Counted from the stretch's first letter, positions 36,691 through 45,240 are shown. The stretch: 64,000 bases of DNA from Acidobacteriota bacterium (GCA_025463135.1 JAOAPY010000030.1:62001-126000), one strand, 5' to 3'. Notes: generated from the letters alone by a model not told the origin. Program-made: numbers and translations.

Positions 36691-37755
36691 ATGGCAGCCG
36701 AAACTGTCCCGTACGGCCGGAGCACACAAAAAGCACCGGCAATAAAGGATGTTCACATCCTTTGGATTACCGCCGGGCTGGGCTGTGACGGCGATTCTGT
36801 TTCCATCACCGCCGCGACTCAACCGAGTATTGAGGACGTCTTATTGGGAGCAATTCCCGGGCTTCCCAAAGTTCACCTGCACAACCCTGTGCTTGCTTAT
36901 GAAAATGGCGACGACTTTTTGAAGTTCTGGTATCAAGCCGAACAGGGTTTGATCGATCCTTTTGTCCTGGTCGTCGAAGGATCAATCCCTAACGAAAAAA
37001 TCAAGAAAGAGGGTTACTGGGCGGCACTGGGTGCGGATCCTATGACGGGCCAACCCATCCCGACCTGCGATTGGATCGATCGCCTGGCGCCTAAGGCAGT
37101 CGCCGTCGTAGCCATTGGGACATGCGCGACCTATGGCGGCATCCACGCGATGGAAGGCAATCCCACCGGCTGTATGGGATTGGCGGACTATCTCGGCTGG
37201 GACTGGAAATCGAAAGCCGGCTTGCCGGTGGTCAACGTGCCCGGCTGCCCGGTGCAGCCCGACAACTTTATGGAGACAGTCCTGTACTTGCTTTATCAAT
37301 TGTCAGGTCTGGCCCCGATGATTCCACTCGATCCTGAGCTTCGTCCGACGTGGTTATTTGGCAAGACTGTACACGAGGGTTGCGACCGCGCGGGCTATTA
37401 CGAGCAGGGTGATTTTGCCGAAGAATATGGATCACCCAAGTGCATTGTAAAGTTGGGTTGTTGGGGTCCGGTCGTCAACTGCAATGTGCCAAAGCGCGGT
37501 TGGATGGCCGGCATCGGAGGATGTCCGAATGTCGGTGGCATCTGCATTGGCTGTACGATGCCGGGCTTTCCCGATAAGTTCATGCCGTTCATGGATGAAC
37601 CGCCAGGCGCGCGAGTCTCAGCCGGCACCATCGGTGTGTACGGCAGGATGATCCGCAAACTCCGCGGCATCACCAACGCCACCGTCAATAAGGAACCGAA
37701 GTGGCGCCATTCGCGCTCTGCACTTACAACCGGCTACCAGCCGCGAGCTTTCTGA
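36691..37755 (+). CDS. hhyS: [NiFe]-hydrogenase small subunit, group 1h
   Basis: This Fe-S electron-transfer subunit belongs to a high-affinity uptake hydrogenase. The proximal-cluster motif is AGLGCDGDS: Cys32 followed by Asp35 where most small subunits have Cys (CxxC), the three-Cys-one-Asp ligation known from the Ralstonia actinobacterial-type hydrogenase. Further cluster cysteines are in GTCATYGG, VPGCPVQP, KTVHEGCDRAGYYEQG, KLGCWGP, CNVP and GGICIGCTMPGFPDKFMPF. No Tat signal, as expected for this group. An AAGGAGGAA ribosome site precedes the ATG. Ten bases separate it from hhyL. Likely role: oxidising trace H2 for maintenance energy. Confidence 0.95.
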   Translation: MAAETVPYGRSTQKAPAIKDVHILWITAGLGCDGDSVSITAATQPSIEDVLLGAIPGLPKVHLHNPVLAYENGDDFLKFWYQAEQGLIDPFVLVVEGSIPNEKIKKEGYWAALGADPMTGQPIPTCDWIDRLAPKAVAVVAIGTCATYGGIHAMEGNPTGCMGLADYLGWDWKSKAGLPVVNVPGCPVQPDNFMETVLYLLYQLSGLAPMIPLDPELRPTWLFGKTVHEGCDRAGYYEQGDFAEEYGSPKCIVKLGCWGPVVNCNVPKRGWMAGIGGCPNVGGICIGCTMPGFPDKFMPFMDEPPGARVSAGTIGVYGRMIRKLRGITNATVNKEPKWRHSRSALTTGYQPRAF

Positions 37756-37765
37756 GGAGGACACA

Positions 37766-39565
37766 ATGAGCACCCAAACCATTACCGCGGCTCCGGCGAA
37801 ACCAAGAACTCTGGTGGATATGAATTGGGATCCGATCACCAGAATTGTCGGTAGCCTGGGTATCTATACCAAGATCGATTTTGCCAACAAAGAAGTCGCG
37901 GAATGCTACAGCACATCATCAATCTTTCGCGGCTATAGCATTTTCATGAAAGGGAAAGATCCGCGTGATGCGCACTTTATCACCAGCCGCATCTGCGGCA
38001 TCTGTGGTGATAACCACGCGACTTGCGCCATGTACGCGCAGAATATGGCCTTTGGCATCCGGCCACCGAACATGGCGGAATGGATCGTCAACCTCGGCGA
38101 GGCCGCCGAGTACATGTTTGACCACAACATTTTTCAGGACAACCTGGTTGGTGTGGATTTTTGCGAACAGATGGTAAAGGAAACAAACCCAGGTGTTTGG
38201 GATAAAGCGCAGCGAACTGAAGCACCCCATGCGAAGGACCATGGTTACAAGACCATCGCCGACATCATGACGGCGCTGAATCCTTTTACGGGTGAGTTCT
38301 ATCGCGAGACGCTGCAAGTCAGCCGTTATACGCGGGAAATGTTCTGTCTGATGGAAGGCCGTCACGTTCATCCCTCCACGCTTTATCCGGGTGGGGTGGG
38401 CACGGTGCCGACTGTTCAGCTCTTTACGGATTATCTTGTGCGGTTGATGCGCTATGTCGAATTCATGAAGAAGGTCGTGCCGCTGCATGATGACCTGTTC
38501 GACTTTTTCTATGAAGCGTTGCCGGGGTACGAAAAGGTAGGACAGCGACGCATCCTGCTCGGCTGTTGGGGTTCATTCAACGATCCGTACGCCTGCGATT
38601 ACAAGTACGAGAACATGAACGCCTGGGGTAACAAAATGTTTGTGACGCCGGGCGTTGTGGTTGACGGCAAGCTGGTTACCACGGATCTCGTCGATATCAA
38701 TCTTGGTATACGCATTCTCCTGGGCTCTTCGTACTATGACGACTGGCAGAACGAGCCGAAATTTGTGGACAAGGATCCCCTGGGAAATCCGGTCGACCAA
38801 AGACATCCCTGGAATCAAACCACTGTGCCACGGCCGCAAAAACGGGACTTTAACGGCAACTACACCTGGGTGATGTCGCCGCGCTGGTATCACGAAGGCG
38901 AACCGGGCGACAAAAAGTATTTGGCGCTGGATACGGGCGGTGGTCCGATTGCTCGTTTCTGGGCAACGGCGCTGGCGGGTAAGGTTGACATTGGCTATGT
39001 CAAAGCGACTGGCCACAGCGTAAAGATTTATCTACCGCAGACCGCAATGAAGCCCGAAGTCGAATTCGAATGGAAGATTCCCAAATGGAGTAACGCCATC
39101 GAACGCGATCGCGCTCGCACTTACTTCCAGGCATACGCCGCTGCCTGCGCCCTATATTTTTGTGAACAGGCTTTGAAAGAGCTGCACGCCGGCAATACAA
39201 AGACCTGGACCGAGTTCAAAGTGCCGGATGAAGCCATTGGTTGCGGTTTCCACGAGGCAGTGCGCGGTGTGCTGTCGCATCACGTTGTGATCCGGGAGGG
39301 CAAGATCGCAAATTATCATCCGTATCCGCCGACACCCTGGAACGCCAACCCGCGTGATATTTATGGTACACCCGGTCCCTATGAAGATGCCGTGCAGAAC
39401 ACACCGATCTTTGAAGAGAATGGACCAGACAAGTTCAAGGGCATCGACATCATGCGCGCGGTGAGGAGTTTCGATCCCTGTCTGCCCTGCGGCGTACACA
39501 TGTATTTGGGCAACGGCAAAGTGCTCGAGACGAATCATTCGCCGATGTTCGGCATGATGAAGTAA
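37766..39565 (+). CDS. hhyL: [NiFe]-hydrogenase large subunit, group 1h
   Basis: The catalytic subunit holds the NiFe(CN)2CO centre. The L1 motif RICGICGDNHATC gives Cys77 and Cys80; the L2 motif DPCLPCGVH gives Cys572 and Cys575 with His578. Processing should cut after His578 and release a 21-residue tail (MYLGNGKV... to MFGMMK). Length 599 fits group 1h. An AGGAGG lies immediately before the ATG. It forms the structural pair with hhyS; the cognate endopeptidase lies at 44113-44634. Confidence 0.96.
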   Translation: MSTQTITAAPAKPRTLVDMNWDPITRIVGSLGIYTKIDFANKEVAECYSTSSIFRGYSIFMKGKDPRDAHFITSRICGICGDNHATCAMYAQNMAFGIRPPNMAEWIVNLGEAAEYMFDHNIFQDNLVGVDFCEQMVKETNPGVWDKAQRTEAPHAKDHGYKTIADIMTALNPFTGEFYRETLQVSRYTREMFCLMEGRHVHPSTLYPGGVGTVPTVQLFTDYLVRLMRYVEFMKKVVPLHDDLFDFFYEALPGYEKVGQRRILLGCWGSFNDPYACDYKYENMNAWGNKMFVTPGVVVDGKLVTTDLVDINLGIRILLGSSYYDDWQNEPKFVDKDPLGNPVDQRHPWNQTTVPRPQKRDFNGNYTWVMSPRWYHEGEPGDKKYLALDTGGGPIARFWATALAGKVDIGYVKATGHSVKIYLPQTAMKPEVEFEWKIPKWSNAIERDRARTYFQAYAAACALYFCEQALKELHAGNTKTWTEFKVPDEAIGCGFHEAVRGVLSHHVVIREGKIANYHPYPPTPWNANPRDIYGTPGPYEDAVQNTPIFEENGPDKFKGIDIMRAVRSFDPCLPCGVHMYLGNGKVLETNHSPMFGMMK

Positions 39566-39566
39566 C

Positions 39567-39663
39567 GGGGCACGGGTCCCGCCCGTGATGCTGCATGAAT
39601 TGGAGTGAAAGGAGCCTGGAAGTTTAGCGCGCGGGGTCATGGGCAGGATGCCCATGCCACGTG
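39567..39663. repeat. Inverted-repeat element family F, copy 1
   Basis: GGGGCACGGGTCCCGCCCGTG and GCGGGGTCATGGGCAGGATG...CCATGCCAC recur at 41672-41766 with a different middle. The remaining spacer to 39802 has no gene. Confidence 0.75.
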
Positions 39664-39802
39664 ATCCACGCGTTGGCAGCCTTGTCCGAGTAACAGCATT
39701 TTTTCCGTAGGAGCTTAATGTACATCGCGTGGCGGTTACAGGCATTAGGCTTCTACGGAGTGGTGTCTAAAACGCAAGTTCGCTGGAAGGCGGCAACCTC
39801 TT

Positions 39803-40684
39803 ATGACCCAAGACGCAACATCGCGACAGCGCATTCAAAAAATCGAAACCCTAATCCACAAGGTCGAAGGGCTGGCTGACGCGGAGGCCCGCGTGACCAC
39901 TATCGAGCTTATGCAGGCGCTGATGGATCTGCACGGCGAAGGTCTCAATCGCCTGCTCGAGATTGTCGCAGACGATCCCGCCGGGCTATCGATCATTGAA
40001 AAGCTGGGTGAAGAGGAACTTGTCTCCGGGCTTTTAATGCTTTACGGACTGCACCCAATGGAACTGGAAACCCGTGTGGTCAAAGCGCTCGACAAGGTGC
40101 GACCGTATTTGAAATCGCACGGAGGCAATGTCGCGTTGTTGGGTATAGATGATGGAGTCGTGCGGCTGCAGATGGAAGGAACTTGCAATGGTTGTGCGTC
40201 GTCGGCGGTGACCATGAAGCTGGCCATTGAAGAAGCCATCTACGAGGTGGCTCCCGATGTCACAGAACTGCTCGTCGAAGGCGTGGTGGAAGAGCAAAAG
40301 CCGCCTGCACTGGTACCGCTGCAAATCACTCGCAACCAGAAGGATTCGGCGCCTGACACTGAAGGAGGCTGGAAGGAAGTGGTGGGCATTGCTTCGCTGG
40401 CCCAGGGCTCGACCCAGGCCATTGACGTCAACGGCCGCCAGGTCTTGTTCTGCCGTTTGAATGGGGACTATTACGCTTACACCTGCGCCTGTTCCAATTG
40501 TGGCGAGACGATGAGTGGCGCGCAACTGCAAGCTGAGGCTCTGGCCTGTCCGAATTGCGGCGAGCGTTTTGACGTCCTGCGCGCCGGCCGTGGCCTGGAT
40601 CGTTCCGATCTACAACTCCAGCCTTTTCCCCTGTTGATGGAAAATGGTCAGGCAAAAATCGCTTTGCCGCAATACCTGGGATAA
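39803..40684 (+). CDS. NifU-like / four-Cys (Rieske-like) fusion, hydrogenase electron relay candidate
   Basis: A helical N-terminal region (1-85) precedes a NifU C-terminal-type Fe-S domain (about 90-160, VRPYLKSHGGNVALL and MEGTCNGCASSAVT with the CxxC). The C-terminal module (about 200-290) is laid out like a Rieske fold but has CSNCGETM...ACPNCGERFDVLRAGRG: CxxC pairs in both positions where a Rieske protein has CxH and CxxH. That suggests a rubredoxin-like Fe or Zn site or a 4-Cys cluster. Related NifU/Rieske-type proteins (HhyE/HucE) are encoded with actinobacterial group 1h and 2a hydrogenases and are proposed to pass electrons toward the quinone pool. Location right after hhyL supports that role here. 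Confidence 0.85.
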   Translation: MTQDATSRQRIQKIETLIHKVEGLADAEARVTTIELMQALMDLHGEGLNRLLEIVADDPAGLSIIEKLGEEELVSGLLMLYGLHPMELETRVVKALDKVRPYLKSHGGNVALLGIDDGVVRLQMEGTCNGCASSAVTMKLAIEEAIYEVAPDVTELLVEGVVEEQKPPALVPLQITRNQKDSAPDTEGGWKEVVGIASLAQGSTQAIDVNGRQVLFCRLNGDYYAYTCACSNCGETMSGAQLQAEALACPNCGERFDVLRAGRGLDRSDLQLQPFPLLMENGQAKIALPQYLG

Positions 40685-40740
40685 GACGTTAAAAATTTGG
40701 GTGCACACAATCACTGCGAACAAAGGGAGGACATCTCGAG

Positions 40741-40950
40741 ATGGATAACGAATTCGATCAGGACAACGCAGCGCACAGCGCGGGCACTCGTAAGGGCGAA
40801 GAGTTGGGCGGCAACGAGGCAGGAAGACACTCCGGTCCCGGTCATCCGGATGATCAGTCACCGGGACGAACGGCGCGTGATGCAACGGGCGTAAATCCGG
40901 ACAATGCCGAGCCGATCGATCCGGCAATGCCACACATGCCACCCAATTAG
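40741..40950 (+). CDS. Small acidic hydrophilic protein in hydrogenase locus (hypothetical)
   Basis: This 69-residue, Asp/Asn/Gly/Pro-rich protein has no membrane or cofactor motif. AGGGAGGA (40726-40733) is a good ribosome site. It lies between the NifU fusion and DUF5947 on the same strand, so it is probably co-transcribed. Similar in style to the hydrophilic proteins at 23.4 kb. No family recognised. Confidence 0.55.
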   Translation: MDNEFDQDNAAHSAGTRKGEELGGNEAGRHSGPGHPDDQSPGRTARDATGVNPDNAEPIDPAMPHMPPN

Positions 40951-40959
40951 ATGCGCGAG

Positions 40960-41038
40960 TAGCGCAGACTTCAGGCCGCGATTTAGGTTTGCATGATGGG
41001 GAGAAATCAGAAGAGCCACAGACTGAAGTCTGGGCTAC
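40960..41038. repeat. Inverted-repeat element family B, copy 2
   Basis: TAGCGCAGACTTCAG (40960-40974) is mirrored by CACAGACTGAAGTCTGGGCTA (41017-41037). Here the element lies nine bases after the stop codon. Confidence 0.8.
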
Positions 41039-41047
41039 TGAAATGAT

Positions 41048-41659
41048 ATGAGCGCAACTTCCAATCCCCGGAACGAATTCGCCGCTTTACGGCGTTTCAT
41101 TCCGCAGCGGGCGCCGACTGAGCGATGCGATCTCTGCAGCGCGCCGGTCGGCGTCGAGCACGATCATCTGGTCGAACCGGCGAGCCGGAAAATTAATTGT
41201 GCCTGCCAGGCGTGTGCTCTACTTTTCAGTGGACAGGCCGGAACAAAATATAAGCGGGTGCCGCGCCGAGCGCGCTTTCTTGCTGATTTTCAATTGACTG
41301 ATCTGCAGTGGGAAAGTTTGATGGTGCCGATCAGCATGGCTTTCTTTTTTTTCAGCACGCCGGCCGGCAAGGTCGTAGCGCTTTATCCCAGTCCGGCCGG
41401 GCCCACGGAATCGCTTCTAACGCTGGATTCCTGGCATGAGATTGTGGCCGGCAATCCGGTATTGCAGCACATGGAAACCGACGTCGAGGCGTTGTTGGTG
41501 AATCGCGTCGGGCCGGCGCGCGAATATTATCTGGCGCCCATCGACGAGTGTTACAAGTTGGTGGGGCTGATTCGCGCTCACTGGCGCGGACTTTCGGGTG
41601 GCACGGAAGTTTGGGCTGAGATTAATAATTTCTTTAGCGCGCTGAAGAAGAAATCGTAG
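41048..41659 (+). CDS. DUF5947 family hydrogenase-associated protein
   Basis: The 203-residue protein opens with a zinc-type motif (ERCDLCSAPV then DHLVEP and INCACQACALLF), a Cys-rich pattern that could bind metal or a cluster. A mixed alpha/beta body carries MAFFFFSTPAGKVVALYPSPAGPTES and REYYLAPIDECYKLVGLIR. Proteins of this family are found in group 1h hydrogenase loci of actinobacteria and acidobacteria; role unknown, with assembly or Fe-S handling plausible. Confidence 0.82.
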   Translation: MSATSNPRNEFAALRRFIPQRAPTERCDLCSAPVGVEHDHLVEPASRKINCACQACALLFSGQAGTKYKRVPRRARFLADFQLTDLQWESLMVPISMAFFFFSTPAGKVVALYPSPAGPTESLLTLDSWHEIVAGNPVLQHMETDVEALLVNRVGPAREYYLAPIDECYKLVGLIRAHWRGLSGGTEVWAEINNFFSALKKKS

Positions 41660-41671
41660 CGATGCGACGTG

Positions 41672-41766
41672 GCACGGGTGTCTCGCCCGTGAACCGGCGC
41701 TGGCAGAGAGTGAAACGGAAGGCGGAAATTCGCGCGCGGGGTCATGGGCAGGATGCCTATGCCACA
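41672..41766. repeat. Inverted-repeat element family F, copy 2
   Basis: GGCACGGGTGTCTCGCCCGTG followed by GCGCGGGGTCATGGGCAGGA...TGCCAC. It is the same two ends as at 39567-39663. Confidence 0.75.
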
Positions 41767-41783
41767 CGGATTTGAAAGAGTTT

Positions 41784-42530
41784 ATGCCGGATCTCAATTT
41801 CACAGTCGAAGGCGCCGAGCCGGTTCTATTTGCCGCCTCGCCTATCCTGGCGCTCAAGCTGCGCGTCAGCAGCACTGATCCGGAAGAGCACATTCACACC
41901 ATCACTCTGCGTTGCCAAATTCAGATAGAAGTCGCGCGGCGGACCTACAATACGGGCGAGCAGGAACGGCTGCTTGATCTTTTCGGTCAACCCGAGCGTT
42001 GGAGCCAGACATTGCGCAGCATGCTCTGGAACAATGTCATCGTGGTTGTGCCGCCTTTTAAAGGCACCACCCTGGTCGATCTTCAAGTGCCTTGTACCTT
42101 CGACTTCAACGTCGCCGCGGCGAAATACTTTGCCGGTCTGGAAAACGGAGAGGTACCGCTTTGTCTCCTGTTCAGTGGCAGCATCTTTTATGAGGCGAGT
42201 GAGGGGCAGTTGCAGGTAAGCCAGATTCCCTGGGATCGCGAAACGACTTATCGGCTGCCCGTGCGTGTTTGGCAGGAGATGATAGAGATTTACTATCCCA
42301 ACACGGCCTGGCTGTGTTTGCGACGCGATGTATTTGATCGTCTCAATCTTTACAAGATGCAGCAGGGCATTCCCACCTGGGAGCAAACGCTGGACAGCAT
42401 CTTGCCCCGGTCTCCCGCGCCTGTGGAGACAGAGGAGCTGCTGTTGGAACAACCTGCGTCGACGCGCGTCCCGGGTGGCACAGTTTCCAATCACGATGAC
42501 ATCGAACTGGCGGCGGACACCCTATCATGA
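41784..42530 (+). CDS. DUF6084 family hydrogenase-associated protein
   Basis: The roughly 248-residue soluble protein opens MPDLNFTVEGAEP and shows blocks typical of the family: LKLRVSS...IHTITLRCQIQIE, WSQTLRSMLW, PCTFDFNVAAAKYF, and FSGSIFYEASEGQLQVSQIPWDRET. It is predicted beta-rich. The ATG at 41784 is preferred over a TTG four codons upstream. The stop overlaps the start of the next gene (ATGA), so translation is coupled. Found next to group 1h hydrogenases; function not established. Confidence 0.8.
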   Translation: MPDLNFTVEGAEPVLFAASPILALKLRVSSTDPEEHIHTITLRCQIQIEVARRTYNTGEQERLLDLFGQPERWSQTLRSMLWNNVIVVVPPFKGTTLVDLQVPCTFDFNVAAAKYFAGLENGEVPLCLLFSGSIFYEASEGQLQVSQIPWDRETTYRLPVRVWQEMIEIYYPNTAWLCLRRDVFDRLNLYKMQQGIPTWEQTLDSILPRSPAPVETEELLLEQPASTRVPGGTVSNHDDIELAADTLS

Positions 42531-43609
42531 ACCTCGACGTAGTCGACAAGATCGTGAACGCCGTGCTCTACGAAGGGTACATGTTGTATCCGTATCGTCC
42601 GACTGCGGTGAAGAACCAGCAGCGTTGGAATTTTGGCGTCCTTTATCCGCAGAGCTACAGTCTTAATCAGGGTGGCAGCGAAGCCATAAGTATGCAGACA
42701 GAGTGTCTGATGCTGGTCAATGACACGACCGTGCTCGAAGTCCGCATTCGGTTTTTGCATCTGCTGCAGCGTCAGGTTGGCAAAGTCTACGATAGCGAAG
42801 AGAAAAGCACTTCCGCTAACACGCCCGCGTCCCAACCGGTAGAGTCCCTTGAAGTAGATGGCCGGCTCTTTCAATCATGGCAGGAAGCTGTTGAGCGAGA
42901 GGTCGTAGTTCCGGTTGCGCTGCTACGGGACTTGGAACGCGAATCGCAAAATCTCAACTTCAGCTTTCCCGCTGAAACTCATTACGAACAATTACGTGAG
43001 AAGAGTGGGCGTCCGGTGGGCGCAATTGAGCGCCGCCAGGAAAACGTCTCCGGTGAAATCAGCCTGACTGCGAACCGAGAAGCCAGGGGCGTGGCCAGAC
43101 TCACCGTGAAGATTTCGAACCTAACCAGTCTCGAAATATCGGGCAAGGTTTCAGACCACACTCAATTCAGAAATGATCGCGATGAGGCTTTACTGCGGGC
43201 GACAGTTTCGACGCACACAATCCTCGGCGTTAGTCAGGGAGAGTTCGTCTCGCAGCTTGATCCGCCCGACCATTTGCGGGCCGCGGCAGCAACCTGCAAG
43301 AACCTTGGCACCTGGCCGGTGCTGGTTGGGGAGGAAGGCGCGACGGACACAATGCTCTCGTCGCCGATCATTCTTTATGACTATCCGCAGATTGCTCCTG
43401 AGAGCGCGGGCAATCTTTTTGATGGCACGGAGATCGACGAGATTCTCACGCTGCGCATTATGACCATGACTGAAGAAGAAAAGCGCGAGATGCGTGGGGC
43501 CGACGAGCGGGCCCGCCAGATTTTGGAACGTACTGAAACCCTACCCATCGAACAGCTCATGAAGATGCATGGCGCCGTGCGGGGACTAAAAGCGATAAGT
43601 AAAAAGTAA
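42527..43609 (+). CDS. Conserved hydrogenase-locus protein of unknown function (360 aa)
   Basis: It begins MNLDVVDKIVNAVLYEGYMLYPYRPTAVKNQQRWNFGVLYP, a stretch I associate with proteins encoded beside group 1h hydrogenases. A mixed domain follows with VRFLHLLQRQVGKVYD and ISLTANREARGVARLTVKISNLT. A C-terminal region carries FDGTEIDEILTLRIMTMTEEEKREMRGADERARQILERTE, likely a helical hairpin. No cofactor motif or membrane segment. Overlaps the DUF6084 gene by four bases, so the two products probably act together in assembly or as an adaptor. Confidence 0.75.
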   Translation: MNLDVVDKIVNAVLYEGYMLYPYRPTAVKNQQRWNFGVLYPQSYSLNQGGSEAISMQTECLMLVNDTTVLEVRIRFLHLLQRQVGKVYDSEEKSTSANTPASQPVESLEVDGRLFQSWQEAVEREVVVPVALLRDLERESQNLNFSFPAETHYEQLREKSGRPVGAIERRQENVSGEISLTANREARGVARLTVKISNLTSLEISGKVSDHTQFRNDRDEALLRATVSTHTILGVSQGEFVSQLDPPDHLRAAAATCKNLGTWPVLVGEEGATDTMLSSPIILYDYPQIAPESAGNLFDGTEIDEILTLRIMTMTEEEKREMRGADERARQILERTETLPIEQLMKMHGAVRGLKAISKK

Positions 43610-43722
43610 GAAGGAGTAAGGAAAAGGTAAGAAGAAAAACAAAAAACATGAAGGGAACGAAACCGATTTTGCGCGCTTGGTTCGGTTTACTTTTGCATCT
43701 TTACTTTACCTTTTTCCTTTCG
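43606..43722. repeat. Purine/pyrimidine inverted repeat with 7-nt periodicity
   Basis: AAAGTAAGAAGGAGTAAGGA...(43599-43632) is mirrored by TTTACTTTACCTTTTTCC at about 43701-43719. Units are near 7 nt. It fills the short spacer before the 99-residue gene. Confidence 0.6.
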
Positions 43723-43729
43723 CGAAGCG

Positions 43730-44029
43730 ATGAACGAGTGGGAATGGCAATTGCTTGAAGAGAAAACGCAACTGGAATCAGTGTGCGTTTTTGGTGTCGA
43801 TCTCAAGCTGGGTGATCGGGTGCGCCTGTGGCCGCGCGCGGGTGGCGACATCTTCGATTTGGCCTTGGCCGGGAAGGTGGCAGTCATTGAGTCGATCGAA
43901 CAGGATTACGAAGACAAGGTCCACTTTGCCGTGGTCGTTGACGACGATCCCGGCAAAGACATGGGGATGTTGAGACAACCGGGTCATCGATTTTTCTTTT
44001 CGCCGGAAGAGGTCGAGCCGCTGGTGTAG
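43730..44029 (+). CDS. Conserved small hydrogenase-locus protein (99 aa)
   Basis: The acidic soluble protein has a central block LKLGDRVRLWPRAGGDIFDLALAGKVAVIESIEQDYEDKVHFAVVVDDDPG and C-terminal RQPGHRFFFSPEEVEPLV. The pattern of short beta strands suggests a small beta-barrel. I recognise it as recurring next to group 1h hydrogenase genes in other phyla, but no function is assigned. No cysteine pair or histidine cluster for metal binding. Confidence 0.72.
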   Translation: MNEWEWQLLEEKTQLESVCVFGVDLKLGDRVRLWPRAGGDIFDLALAGKVAVIESIEQDYEDKVHFAVVVDDDPGKDMGMLRQPGHRFFFSPEEVEPLV

Positions 44030-44030
44030 A

Positions 44031-44105
44031 GCAAGCTGCCGGCTTGCGTCGCCATTCTACTTTTAAGTTGATCTGTTCCACGGTACGCAACCCGGCAGGT
44101 TGCTT
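44031..44105. repeat. Short inverted repeat, family H
   Basis: AGCAAGCTGCCGGCTTGCG (44031-44049) is mirrored by CGCAACCCGGCAGGTTGCTT (44087-44106), in the spacer before the maturation protease. Confidence 0.7.
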
Positions 44106-44112
44106 TACAAAA

Positions 44113-44634
44113 ATGGAAATAACGAAGCCACGCATTCTGGTCGCCGGTATCGGCAACATCTTTCTGGGTGACGACGCTTTTGGCAGCGAAGTCGCCCGCA
44201 GGCTGCAGCAACGTCAGCTACCCGCAGACGTCAGCGTGGTGGATTTTGGTATCCGCGGATTTGATCTCGCGTACGCGTTACTCGATGGCCATGAAGTAAC
44301 GATTCTGGTTGATGCCGCTCCGCGTGGTGAGGCGCCCGGAACTCTCTATACGATTGAGCCGGACGTGAGCGAGTTGGATGAACTGAATACCGAGAGTCTG
44401 GTGGTGGAAACGCACGGCATGAATCCGATGAAGGTGCTGGCCATGGTCAAATCAATGGGCGGCGTTTTTCGACGCATCTTGCTGATTGGCTGCGAGCCGG
44501 CGCCACTGGAGTCGGAAGAGGGAAAGATGGGGATGAGCGAGCCGGTACAGCACGCTGTTGAGGAAGCGGTAAGAATAGTCGAGTCTCTGCTGGAAAAAAT
44601 ACTCGCAGAGCATCGAAGTGAAGCGACGGTCTAG
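44113..44634 (+). CDS. Hydrogenase maturation endopeptidase (HybD/HyaD family)
   Basis: The peptidase removes the C-terminal extension of the large subunit after nickel insertion. Family motifs are visible: GIGNIFLGDDAFGSEVA with the metal-binding Asp/Glu near residue 17, DFGIRGFDLAYALLDG with the second acidic site near 61, and the THGMNP histidine near 97. Length about 173 is usual. The ATG at 44113 is chosen as start; the 23 upstream codons of the frame are repeat DNA. Substrate is almost certainly HhyL with its 21-residue tail. Confidence 0.9.
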   Translation: MEITKPRILVAGIGNIFLGDDAFGSEVARRLQQRQLPADVSVVDFGIRGFDLAYALLDGHEVTILVDAAPRGEAPGTLYTIEPDVSELDELNTESLVVETHGMNPMKVLAMVKSMGGVFRRILLIGCEPAPLESEEGKMGMSEPVQHAVEEAVRIVESLLEKILAEHRSEATV

Positions 44635-44650
44635 AAAAGGGGAGTACACA

Positions 44651-44836
44651 ATGAGTGAATCGAGACTTGAACAATCGTTGGCCAGACGTAATGAATCCGT
44701 AAAGAGAACCAATCACAAGTCAGGTGGCTTGAGTGTTTGGTCCCTATTCGGCGGCGCGGCACTGGTCTTGATGGCTGCCGCAGTGCTGGTGAATCTGCCG
44801 GACATCAAGCGCTACATCAAGATCAGCACCATGTAG
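44651..44836 (+). CDS. Small single-pass protein, DUF6893-like (twin 1)
   Basis: The 61-residue protein has a basic head, one hydrophobic helix (about 28-48, WSLFGGAALVLMAAAVLV), then NLPDIKRYIKISTM. GGGGAG precedes the ATG. The C-terminal PDIxRYxKxxxM motif matches the small proteins found beside group 1h hydrogenases and is shared with the gene 56 nt downstream. A membrane-tethering or anchoring role for the hydrogenase is an inference. Confidence 0.75.
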   Translation: MSESRLEQSLARRNESVKRTNHKSGGLSVWSLFGGAALVLMAAAVLVNLPDIKRYIKISTM

Positions 44837-44891
44837 TGATCTACGCGGCTCGAGTCGGTCGTCAAAATTCGGTAAGCATCGGAGGACAGCT

Positions 44892-45122
44892 ATGGACAAC
44901 AATGACGGGCACGACAGCTCGAAAGACTTTTTGTATTTTGCCGGCGGGCTGGCATTGATGGTCCTGGGCGCGGGCTTGATTGCTTCGCATCCGGCGATCC
45001 GCAAAAGCCTGAAATCGGGTCTGGAGTCGGTGCTGCCGGACGTGCAGAACCGGCTGGGCCTGGGGACCGTTAGTGCGCTGGTGCCGGACATTCAGCGGTA
45101 CCTGAAGCTCAGGTCAATGTAA
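44892..45122 (+). CDS. Small single-pass protein, DUF6893-like (twin 2)
   Basis: The 76-residue protein has an acidic head (MDNNDGHDSSKDF), one hydrophobic helix (about 13-33), an amphipathic linker with SLKSGLESVLPDVQNRLGL and the C-terminal VPDIQRYLKLRSM. It shares the PDIxRYxK..SM ending with twin 1 but is otherwise different. GGAGGAC (44880-44886) lies before the ATG. The conserved ends suggest both dock on the same partner. Confidence 0.75.
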   Translation: MDNNDGHDSSKDFLYFAGGLALMVLGAGLIASHPAIRKSLKSGLESVLPDVQNRLGLGTVSALVPDIQRYLKLRSM

Positions 45123-45125
45123 CGC

Positions 45126-45240
45126 CTGGGAGCGCAGGCATCCCGGCCTGCTCTACTGCCCAACGGTTGCATCGTTGGGAGTGGTTACTCAACAGACCAT
45201 ACCGATAGGTTCAGCACGCAGGATGCGTGCGGTCGCGGGA
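45126..45240. repeat. Family A-like inverted-repeat element
   Basis: CTGGGAGCGCAGGCATCCCG at the left and GCACGCAGGATGCGTGCGGT at the right, around 70 nt of interior. Confidence 0.65.
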
